A DNA stretch of 49,345 nt, taken from positions 1 to 49,345 of the forward strand of contig CACYUI010000022.1 of NCBI GenBank assembly GCA_902777605.1, written 5' to 3'. This DNA comes from an uncultured bacterium (GTDB taxonomy: Bacteria; Cyanobacteriota; Vampirovibrionia; Gastranaerophilales; Gastranaerophilaceae). Below, one piece after another: positions 42,575 to 49,345 of this stretch (position 1 is the stretch's first letter; every line of letters starts with the position of its first letter). The position numbers and the translations under genes are program-made. Under the pieces are notes generated by a model. The model saw nothing but the letters and a program-made list of their open reading frames with translations. It was not told the origin of the DNA and did no database searches.

Positions 42575-44197
42575 ATGCAAAATCAAATTCAACCATACAA
42601 TTATACACACATCGTTTTTAGGGATAATAAAAATAACAAAAATATTATTCCTGAAATAGCACTGCCAAATACTGATATTAACAACCAAATTAACAAAGAA
42701 AAAATGGGAGTAGATTGGACATCGGGATTAGGACTTACTGTTTTAGCAATTATTGGTGGTTCACTAATGTTTTCAAGAGGGGTTCAAAAAAATTCTTCAA
42801 AGTACTTGAATAAGATGAAAGAATTTTTTGAAAACAAATTGGAATTATCTGGATTTGAAGATTCTAATAAAAAAGCAAAATTTTATGAATATTCGATAAG
42901 AAGGATAAATTCTTTTTTACACAAGTCTGAAAGTATAAATAATATTACCTCTTTAAAAGATATTTTATTTATGAAACTTATGTATAAAACAAAACCCACT
43001 CAAAAAATACATAATTCAATCACAAAATATTTTGAGGGTTTGTCTAGAAAAACTGTTGAAAAATCTTACGAAAAAGCAGGAAAGTATTTTAAAAAAATGA
43101 ATACTTTATTTGACAATCTTGATAAAAAAATATTAGAAAATAATCCTGAAGAAATTTTTGAGTACGATAAAGAGAAATTATCAAAGAGAGAACTGATAGA
43201 ACGAGCTAAAGACCATCGGGAGATAGCATCTTTATTTATATACAACTTTATTGACAAAACATCACAAAACCAAAGATATGAATATATGGATAAACTTACA
43301 TCTACACTATATTCGAAGTTTTGGGATGCTTCTTTTAAAGATTTTTGGTCAAAAGATAATAAATTTAAAAAAAAGGAAATGTGGCAAACTTTTATTGCTG
43401 CTGAACAGATAAAGGGTGATAAGACACATCTAGTAAAAAATATAAATTATGCAAGAGAACTTCTTGCATATACTGATAGTTATATTACAGATTTAATAAA
43501 TAATAATATTAATGAACTTTCTACCTTAATTCCACTTACAGATAAAAAAGGATACGAGATTGTAGAAAAAATCAAGTATTTGGCAGAAACTCCTCAAGCA
43601 ATGGTTGATAATAAAAAGTATATATTGGCAGAACTTGAAAAACTTAAGACTCATAAAATTTCAACAGTCGTTGACCAAGAAATTATTAAAGTTCAAGAAG
43701 AGTATAAGGAGAACTGTATTGATACTATCAAACGACAAATAGAAGACAGAGGAAATGGAATTCTTCAAGATGTGATATCCATATATAATACAATTGCCCC
43801 TTATGAACTGGCAAAATCTGGAGCAAGAAATGCACTAAAGCAAACAGTTGAGCAATTTGACGAGTCCGTAAAACTGGAATCAATCGAATTATTTGATAAA
43901 GTGAGGGATTTAAAACTCGGTTCTGCTCCTACAGATGTACTCACAATATTAGTTTCATTTATTATGATATCATTTGGTCTTGGCAACGCTAAAGATAATA
44001 GCGAACGAACTTCTATTATGCTAAAATCAGGGATTCCTATTGCAGGAGCGATTGCAACATCCATAATTTCAGCTACCAAATTGGTATCAGGAGGAAAATC
44101 TTTAGCACTCGGGTTCCTATCAGGTATTATACTAAATAAACTTGGTAATTACGCTGATAAAGGATTAAAACATTATCAAGCAAAAAGTAAGCCTTAA
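42575..44197 (+). CDS. Unknown membrane protein inserted between murC and murB
   Basis: A 540-residue protein: one N-terminal membrane segment (LGLTVLAIIGGSLMFSRGV, about 52-70), a long helical/coiled charged region of about 370 residues, then a C-terminal cluster of three hydrophobic segments (VLTILVSFIMISFGLG, IPIAGAIATSIISATKLVSG, LALGFLSGIILNKL). No clear Shine-Dalgarno precedes the ATG. It resembles the 39559 protein in general build (charged helical middle, C-terminal membrane cluster) but I see no convincing sequence identity. A role at the division site is suggested only by position. Confidence 0.7.
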   Translation: MQNQIQPYNYTHIVFRDNKNNKNIIPEIALPNTDINNQINKEKMGVDWTSGLGLTVLAIIGGSLMFSRGVQKNSSKYLNKMKEFFENKLELSGFEDSNKKAKFYEYSIRRINSFLHKSESINNITSLKDILFMKLMYKTKPTQKIHNSITKYFEGLSRKTVEKSYEKAGKYFKKMNTLFDNLDKKILENNPEEIFEYDKEKLSKRELIERAKDHREIASLFIYNFIDKTSQNQRYEYMDKLTSTLYSKFWDASFKDFWSKDNKFKKKEMWQTFIAAEQIKGDKTHLVKNINYARELLAYTDSYITDLINNNINELSTLIPLTDKKGYEIVEKIKYLAETPQAMVDNKKYILAELEKLKTHKISTVVDQEIIKVQEEYKENCIDTIKRQIEDRGNGILQDVISIYNTIAPYELAKSGARNALKQTVEQFDESVKLESIELFDKVRDLKLGSAPTDVLTILVSFIMISFGLGNAKDNSERTSIMLKSGIPIAGAIATSIISATKLVSGGKSLALGFLSGIILNKLGNYADKGLKHYQAKSKP

Positions 44198-44235
44198 AAT
44201 ATATTCTTTTGATTTTTTATTATTAAAACTTGTGC

Positions 44236-44277
44236 TATAATTTAGTGGGGAAGAAGCGAATACTTCGCTTTATTTTT
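44236..44277 (+). promoter_or_regulatory. Extended -10 promoter and leader hairpin of murB
   Basis: TGCTATAAT gives an extended -10 (TATAAT at 44236-44241). About 6 bases after the predicted start, AAGCGAA-TAC-TTCGCTT (44254-44270) forms a 7-bp hairpin followed by TATTTTT, so it is either a 5' mRNA-stabilising hairpin or a weak early terminator in front of murB-ddl-ftsQ-hemW. Confidence 0.5.
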
Positions 44278-44297
44278 AGAAAAAGAGAGTTTTTCAA

Positions 44298-45206
44298 TTG
44301 ATAGTAAAAGAGAATTTTGAAATAAAAAATTTGACAACATATAAAATCGGCGGAAAAGTTACAAGAGTTTATTTTCCCGAAAATCAATCTGAATTCACTG
44401 AGCTTTTAAGAACTATAGAGAGTTATATAGTCTTGGGAAGTTGTTCAAATATTTTGTTCTCATCAGCAGGTTATGATGGTAATGTTATAATGACAAGTGA
44501 GTTAAAACAGTTCGAAATCAGAGGTACAAAAGTTTTTGCCTCTGCAGGCGTAAAAGGACCTTTTCTTGCTCAGAAAACTGCAGAGGAAGGACTTAGCGGT
44601 TTTGAATTTATGATAGGATTTCCCGGATCCATAGGCGGAGATATTTGCATGAATGCAGGTGCGCATGGTCAATGTATTTCTGACAATTTAGTTCAAGTTT
44701 CTGTTTTTAATCGTGAAACAGGCGAGGTTGAATACAAGCAAAAAAGTGAATTAGATTTTAGTTACAGGCATTCCTGCTTAAGTGACGGGAAATACATATT
44801 ACTTCATGCAGAATTTGATTTAAAAAGAGCACCTGAAGAAGAGATAAAATCATTAATAAATAGAAATTTGGAGTTTAGAAAATCTATTCAGCCATCACTT
44901 GCAACTCCAAATGCCGGAAGTGTTTTCAAGAACCCGGAAAATGATTCTGCTGGAAGGCTTTTAGATAAAGCCGGAGTGAAGTCTTTTGACTTGCCAAGAG
45001 TTCAGGTTTGGAACAATCATGCAAATTTTATTGTGAACAAAGGAGAAGCTACATCGGAAGATGTTTTAACATTAATGGTTATGATGTATAATGCAGTAAA
45101 GAACCAGTATACAATTGAGCTTAGACCTGAAATAATATACATCGGGGATAAAACTAAAAAAGAGGAAGAATTATGGAATATCTTGTACCAAAAGAATCAA
45201 AAATAG
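44298..45206 (+). CDS. murB: UDP-N-acetylenolpyruvoylglucosamine reductase
   Basis: MurB is the FAD enzyme that makes UDP-MurNAc. TTYKIGG, the FAD loop LGSCSNIL, GFEFMIGFPGSIGGDICMNAGAHG, SYRHS (R157), the catalytic serine in NAGSVFKNP (S208) and the late Glu in LRPEIIYIG (E278) are all in place, following the shorter (type II) MurB layout. The start is TTG, 8 bases after AAGAGAG; no ATG is nearer the conserved N-terminus. It overlaps ddl by 34 bases. Confidence 0.95.
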   Translation: MIVKENFEIKNLTTYKIGGKVTRVYFPENQSEFTELLRTIESYIVLGSCSNILFSSAGYDGNVIMTSELKQFEIRGTKVFASAGVKGPFLAQKTAEEGLSGFEFMIGFPGSIGGDICMNAGAHGQCISDNLVQVSVFNRETGEVEYKQKSELDFSYRHSCLSDGKYILLHAEFDLKRAPEEEIKSLINRNLEFRKSIQPSLATPNAGSVFKNPENDSAGRLLDKAGVKSFDLPRVQVWNNHANFIVNKGEATSEDVLTLMVMMYNAVKNQYTIELRPEIIYIGDKTKKEEELWNILYQKNQK

Positions 45207-46111
45207 CAGTACTTTGTGGCGGCATGTCGTCTGAAAGAGAAGTTTCACTGCGTTCTGGGAAAAATGTACTTGGTGCTTTGAAAAAATTGGGTTATGAAAA
45301 TGCTGAAATTGTTGATGTATCACCCAGCATAATGAATGATTTAAAAGGTTTTGAATATGCATACAACACCCTCCACGGAAAATATGGCGAGGACGGATGC
45401 ATACAAGGAATTTTAGAAATTTTAAAGATTCCTTATACAGGGTGTGGTGTTATGTCGAGTGCAATTTGCATGAACAAAGAATATACAAAAAGGATTTTGG
45501 CAAATTGTAAAGATATTCCTCTAATTAAGTCAGTTTTTGTTCGCAAAGGCGAGGATGTGAAGGATGCTGTCAAGGATTTAAAATATCCTATGATTACAAA
45601 ACCTGTTTCTGAAGGCTCAAGCTTTGGCATGACAAAAGTCAACAAACCTGAAGAATTAGAAGCAGCATACAATGAAGCAACCAAATATAATGATGATGTT
45701 TTAATAGAAGAATTTATAGAAGGTTTCTTTGTAACCGTCGGAGTTTTAGGCAAAATTGGTGAAGAATTTGCAACAGAAATCCTTGAAATAAGAACAAAAA
45801 CCGAATGGTATGATTTCGATGCAAAATACACAAAAGGACTTTCAGAGTTCATAGTTCCGGCAACCGGTCTTAGCAAAGAAGCTACAGAGCTTGTTAAAAA
45901 GATAGCAGTGAAAGCTCACCAAACTGCCGGCTGCAACGGTGTTTCCAGAGTTGATTTTATGATTAAAGATGATAAACCATACTTTTTGGAAATCAATACA
46001 AATCCGGGGATGACCGATACAAGCGACCTTCCTGCTCAAGCTAAGGTTATGGGCATAGATTACGATCATCTTGTTTTAATGATACTAAACAGTGTAGGGC
46101 TAAATAAATAA
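45173..46111 (+). CDS. ddl: D-alanine-D-alanine ligase
   Basis: An ATP-grasp ligase that makes the D-Ala-D-Ala end of the stem peptide. GGMSSEREVSLRSGK, HGKYGEDGCIQG, the ATP-grasp KPVSEGSSFGMTKV, WYDFDAKYTKG and LEINTNPGMTDTSDLP are diagnostic. The tyrosine of the AKY motif, replaced by Phe in D-Ala-D-Lac ligases, is kept. AGAGGAAG 5 bases before the ATG sets the start within murB. ftsQ begins in its stop codon (TAATG). Confidence 0.96.
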   Translation: MEYLVPKESKIAVLCGGMSSEREVSLRSGKNVLGALKKLGYENAEIVDVSPSIMNDLKGFEYAYNTLHGKYGEDGCIQGILEILKIPYTGCGVMSSAICMNKEYTKRILANCKDIPLIKSVFVRKGEDVKDAVKDLKYPMITKPVSEGSSFGMTKVNKPEELEAAYNEATKYNDDVLIEEFIEGFFVTVGVLGKIGEEFATEILEIRTKTEWYDFDAKYTKGLSEFIVPATGLSKEATELVKKIAVKAHQTAGCNGVSRVDFMIKDDKPYFLEINTNPGMTDTSDLPAQAKVMGIDYDHLVLMILNSVGLNK

Positions 46112-46971
46112 TGTCTGATGAAGAAGAAATAATAGTAACCTCAAAATATAGACAAAAACGCCGTCTTAAACAGGCAAAAATGCAGCGTCAGGTAAGACAT
46201 TCACAAAGACGATTAAATAAGTTGCGCTCTATGTGGAAGTTGTTTATTTTGATTATGCTTATTGTTATAAGCTACGGCATACTTAAAATGCCACAGTGGA
46301 GATTACATACTAATGCTTTTGACAGCCTGAATAAGCCTTCTTTAGAAATTGTAAATAACAAAATCGTTCCTGCGCAAAAAATTCTTATGGCTCTCAGACG
46401 GAATAAAGTTTCCACCAAACCTATTTTTTTAGTAGAAACAGGTGAACTTAAAGAAAGCATAATGAAGCTTGAACCTGTTCAAAATGTTTATATCAGAAGA
46501 TTTTGGTTCCCTGCAAGATTAAAAATAATTGTAATAGAACGAATTCCTGCTATAACAATATCTCCTGATATTGATGTTCCGCCAATAGCTTTTTTCTCTT
46601 CTGACGGAAAACTTATCGGTCGTGATTATATGCCACTCTCTGATGAATTTAAAACTGTTAGGATAATAACATACGGAAGCGGTGACGACTACAGAAATTG
46701 GGATAAAGCAAAAATTAACAATTTCAAAAAACTTGCAATGTATGTTGAAGCTGATTCGGGCGAAGAAGTCGAATATATAGATTACAGAAACCCTAAAGAT
46801 GTTTATGTAAAAATTCCGACTGTTAACATAAGACTTGGTAGTTTTAATGCAGGAAGTTTTGATAAAATTCATAGAATACCTTCATTGCTTCCACAAGTAA
46901 AAATGTTGAATAAAAAAGTTAAGTACATTGATCTTAGATGGGATACAAATTACATAAAATTGGATGAATAG
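46111..46971 (+). CDS. ftsQ: Cell-division protein FtsQ/DivIB
   Basis: A bitopic divisome protein: a very basic cytoplasmic N-terminus (about residues 10-40), one membrane helix (LFILIMLIVISYGIL), then a POTRA domain (IFLVETGELKESIMKLEPVQNVYIRRFWFPARLKIIVIERIPAI) and the FtsQ beta-domain (VEYIDYRNPKDVYVKIPTVNIRLGSF and KVKYIDLRWDTNYIKL). It recruits FtsB/FtsL and regulates septal synthesis. One-base overlap with ddl and its position in the mur cluster support the call. hemW follows immediately. Confidence 0.88.
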   Translation: MSDEEEIIVTSKYRQKRRLKQAKMQRQVRHSQRRLNKLRSMWKLFILIMLIVISYGILKMPQWRLHTNAFDSLNKPSLEIVNNKIVPAQKILMALRRNKVSTKPIFLVETGELKESIMKLEPVQNVYIRRFWFPARLKIIVIERIPAITISPDIDVPPIAFFSSDGKLIGRDYMPLSDEFKTVRIITYGSGDDYRNWDKAKINNFKKLAMYVEADSGEEVEYIDYRNPKDVYVKIPTVNIRLGSFNAGSFDKIHRIPSLLPQVKMLNKKVKYIDLRWDTNYIKLDE

Positions 46972-46972
46972 T

Positions 46973-48055
46973 ATGCCAAAAAGTGCCTATATCCACATAC
47001 CTTTTTGTTTAAGCAAGTGTAAATATTGTTCATTTATTTCTTTCAATCAAACAGAGCTTATTAATGAATATGTTAATGCTTTAATCCAAGAAATTAAAGT
47101 AAATTATGCAGGTGAAAGATTAAATACACTGTATTTTGGAGGTGGGACACCCTCGCTAGTTCCAGCAGACTTGTTAGAGCAAGTAGTACAACTGTTTTCG
47201 TTTGCTGCAAAAGCGGAAATTACTATAGAAGTAAATCCTGATAGTGTGAATAAACAATATTTATCAAAATTAAAAAATATTGATTTTAACAGAATAAGCA
47301 TTGGTTCTCAAACTTTTGATGATGGTATTTTAAAATTAATAGGCAGGCGACACAATTCACAACAAATCATAGAGGCTGTTTCAAGTGCTAAATCGGCCGG
47401 TTTTAATAATATAAGTGTAGATTTAATATATGGACTTCCGACACAAACACTAGAAGTGTTGAAACAGGATTTGAATAAATTTATTTCTCTTGATATTCAG
47501 CACATTTCAACATATGGATTAAAAATCGAAGAAAATTCATATTTCGGGAAAAATATACCAAAAAATTTGCCGGATGACGATGCTCAAGCTGACATGTATT
47601 TGCTAATTAATGATACTTTGGAAAAAGCAGGTTTTCAAAGATATGAAGTAAGTAACTTCGCGAAAAATGAATTTGAATCAAAGCATAATCTAAATTATTG
47701 GAACAATGAAGAATATTACGGTTTTGGAGTATCTGCGCATGGCTACAAAAATGGTATTAGATATTCTAAACCTTGTACAATTGAAAAATACATAGAAACC
47801 CCATTGTTAAATGAAACTGAAAAATGCCTGACAGAACAAGAAAAGCTGGAAGAAGAAATTTTTCTCGGTTTTCGTACAACTGCAGGGATAAATGTTGAGC
47901 ATATCAATAAACATTATCAAATTGATTTTGACAAAAAATATAAAAATGTTTTAAACAAGTATTGTGATTATTTTGAAAAAACAGAGCAAGGATACACGCT
48001 TAATTTAAAAGGTATTCTGCTAAGCAATATTATACTTGCAGATTTTTTAGATTAA
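46973..48055 (+). CDS. hemW: HemW-like radical SAM protein (coproporphyrinogen oxidase-like)
   Basis: A radical-SAM protein with the HemW form of the motif, YIHIPFCLSKCKYCSF (CxxxCxxC), then YFGGGTPSLVP, RISIGSQTFDDGILKLIGRRHN, DLIYGLPTQT and the C-terminal HemN domain (EEIFLGFRTTAGI). HemW proteins are heme chaperones rather than HemN oxidases; they lack the extra N-terminal extension of HemN, as here. Two starts are possible: ATG 46973 (used, just after the ftsQ stop) or ATG 46964, overlapping ftsQ by 8 bases. Confidence 0.88.
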   Translation: MPKSAYIHIPFCLSKCKYCSFISFNQTELINEYVNALIQEIKVNYAGERLNTLYFGGGTPSLVPADLLEQVVQLFSFAAKAEITIEVNPDSVNKQYLSKLKNIDFNRISIGSQTFDDGILKLIGRRHNSQQIIEAVSSAKSAGFNNISVDLIYGLPTQTLEVLKQDLNKFISLDIQHISTYGLKIEENSYFGKNIPKNLPDDDAQADMYLLINDTLEKAGFQRYEVSNFAKNEFESKHNLNYWNNEEYYGFGVSAHGYKNGIRYSKPCTIEKYIETPLLNETEKCLTEQEKLEEEIFLGFRTTAGINVEHINKHYQIDFDKKYKNVLNKYCDYFEKTEQGYTLNLKGILLSNIILADFLD

Positions 48056-48060
48056 ATTTA

Positions 48061-48091
48061 AAAAAGAGGATGATAATTAAATCATCCTCTT
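48061..48091. terminator. Terminator shared by tuf and hemW
   Basis: AAGAGGATGAT-AATTAA-ATCATCCTCTT forms an 11-bp stem. On the minus strand it is followed by a T-run, making it a strong terminator for tuf; on the plus strand the tail is weaker. Confidence 0.88.
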
Positions 48092-48120
48092 AAATATAGT
48101 TAGCTATGTATTAACAAACA

Positions 48121-49329
48121 CTATTCAGTAATTTTGTCAACAACACCAGCACCAACTGTTCTACCACCTTCACGGATAGCGAATCTCATACCTTGTTCGA
48201 TAGCTACAGGAGCGATTAATTCAACATCCATAACTACATTATCACCAGGCATTACCATTTCACCATCAAATTTGATAGAACCGGTAACATCAGTTGTTCT
48301 GATATAGAATTGTGGTCTGTAACCAGGGAAGAATGGAGTGTGACGTCCACCTTCTTCTTTTGTCAAAACATAAACGTTAGCAGTAAATTTAGTGTGTGGG
48401 TGGATTGAACCAGGTTTTGCAAGAACTTGTCCTCTTTGGATTTCAGTCTTATCAATACCTCTTAACAATGCACCAATGTTGTCACCAGCTTGACCTTGGT
48501 CAAGTGATTTTCTGAACATTTCAACACCAGTTACTGTAGTTTTCTTAGTTTCACCTAAACCAACTAATTCAACTTCGTCACCAACTTTAACGACACCACG
48601 TTCTACTCTACCTGTAGCAACTGTACCACGACCTGTGATAGAGAATACATCTTCAACAGGCATCAAGAACGGTTTGTCTAAGTCTCTTTCAGGAGTTGGG
48701 ATGTAAGAGTCGATAGCATCCATCAATTCCCAAATTTTGTCAACCCATTTATCTTGACCTCTAGCGATAGTCGGGTTAGCTTGAACAGCTTCTAAAGCTT
48801 TAAGAGCTGAACCATGGATGAACGGAATGTTGTCACCATCGAATTCATAAGATGAAAGAAGTTCTCTAACTTCCATTTCAACCAATTCAAGAAGTTCAGG
48901 GTCATCAACCATATCACATTTGTTCAAGAATACAACCAATTTAGGAACACCAACTTGTCTTGCAAGAAGAATGTGTTCACGAGTTTGAGGCATTGCACCG
49001 TCAGTAGCAGCAACAACAAGGATTGCACCGTCCATTTGAGCAGCACCTGTAATCATGTTTTTAACATAGTCTGCGTGGCCTGGGCAGTCTACGTGTGCAT
49101 AGTGTCTTGCATCAGTTTCGTATTCGATGTGAGCTGTAGAGATGGTTATACCTCTTGCTCTTTCTTCAGGAGCAGCGTCGATTTCATCAAATTTCTTAGC
49201 ATCTGCTTTACCTGCTGCAGCTAAAACACCAGAAATAGCTGCTGTCAATGTTGTTTTACCGTGGTCAACGTGGCCTATTGTACCTACGTTAACGTGTGGT
49301 TTCGTACGTTCATACTTTTCACGTGCCAT
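48121..49329 (-). CDS. tuf: Elongation factor Tu
   Basis: The GTPase that brings aminoacyl-tRNA to the ribosome. [14 protein letters not shown] (P-loop, residues 17-30), RGITIS (switch I), DCPGHADY (switch II) and NKCDMVDD are present, and domains 2 and 3 complete the 402-residue length. AAGGAG stands close before the ATG (49329), 16 bases from the window edge; the gene is likely the distal part of a str-type operon upstream, outside the window. Codon choice is more regular than in neighbours, as expected for a highly expressed gene. Confidence 0.98.
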   Translation of the reverse strand: MAREKYERTKPHVNVGTIGHVDHGKTTLTAAISGVLAAAGKADAKKFDEIDAAPEERARGITISTAHIEYETDARHYAHVDCPGHADYVKNMITGAAQMDGAILVVAATDGAMPQTREHILLARQVGVPKLVVFLNKCDMVDDPELLELVEMEVRELLSSYEFDGDNIPFIHGSALKALEAVQANPTIARGQDKWVDKIWELMDAIDSYIPTPERDLDKPFLMPVEDVFSITGRGTVATGRVERGVVKVGDEVELVGLGETKKTTVTGVEMFRKSLDQGQAGDNIGALLRGIDKTEIQRGQVLAKPGSIHPHTKFTANVYVLTKEEGGRHTPFFPGYRPQFYIRTTDVTGSIKFDGEMVMPGDNVVMDVELIAPVAIEQGMRFAIREGGRTVGAGVVDKITE

Positions 49330-49345
49330 GAGATTAATCTCCTTC

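Noticed and set aside
45173-46111. Ddl as a possible D-Ala-D-Lac (vancomycin-resistance type) ligase
   Set aside because: The tyrosine of the AKY motif that is Phe in D-lactate-type enzymes is kept, and the gene lies in a housekeeping mur cluster.
1-49345. tRNA, rRNA, CRISPR arrays, insertion sequences and prophage genes
   Set aside because: Looked for on both strands; no cloverleaf-like T-arm consensus, no regular spaced repeats, and no transposase or integrase motif was recognised.

Overview
The window is a low-GC, densely coded chromosomal segment of a diderm, flagellated bacterium. It encodes P- and L-ring flagellar proteins, a two-partner-secretion-type outer-membrane barrel, SMC-ScpA-ScpB and a matrixin-like protease with the HExxHALGxxGH spacing that I associate with cyanobacterial proteins. 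Together with the AT-rich codon use and many unknown membrane proteins, this fits a non-photosynthetic cyanobacterial relative (Vampirovibrionia/Melainabacteria, probably a gut Gastranaerophilales). The assignment is inference; no rRNA or tRNA gene was recognised.

Layout. 0.15-3.2 kb (-): a PurH-like pseudo-enzyme and a class A penicillin-binding protein. 3.3-7.3 kb: a YkgJ-like Cys-cluster protein (+), then nadA-mnmA and a metalloprotease-TPR protein (-). 7.3-12.4 kb (-): smc, scpA, scpB. 12.5-18.3 kb: an FhaC/ShlB-like barrel (-), a UbiA-family prenyltransferase (+), an exported unknown, a NIF3 protein, coaBC and a small winged-helix protein (-). 18.4-22.2 kb (+): a 1273-aa protein with two helicase modules. 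22.4-33.1 kb (+): the flagellar cluster slt-flgF-flgG-flgA-(EF-hand, unknown)-flgI-flgJ-(small orf)-flgH-flgN-flgK-flgL. 33.3-37.1 kb (-): a HEAT-like protein and motA-motB with a degenerate RNase H-fold gene. 37.1-37.8 kb is a palindrome-rich noncoding element. 37.8-39.2 kb: bioB (+) and a small unknown (-). 39.3-41.0 kb (+): a consensus promoter, a Cys-rich leader peptide, an attenuator and an unknown multi-pass membrane protein. 41.1-48.1 kb (+): murC, an unknown membrane protein, murB, ddl, ftsQ, hemW. The window ends inside the tuf region (-).

The genes fall into functional blocks: peptidoglycan precursor synthesis and division (murC, murB, ddl, ftsQ, PBP1A), chromosome condensation (smc, scpA, scpB), assembly and rotation of a flagellum with outer rings, and cofactor or tRNA-modification genes (nadA, coaBC, bioB, mnmA, hemW).

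The most promising undescribed element is at 39357-41046. A near-perfect sigma-70 promoter drives a 22-codon leader with four cysteine codons. The end of the leader overlaps one arm of mutually exclusive antiterminator/terminator helices placed directly before the ribosome binding site of the membrane-protein gene. This has the architecture of classical translation-coupled attenuation, attached to a gene of unknown function. Other notable items are the catalytically dead PurH paralogue, the double-helicase fusion, the shared promoter and hairpin leader of two flagellar transcription units, a leaderless coaBC promoter and an in-gene minisatellite in the NIF3 gene.
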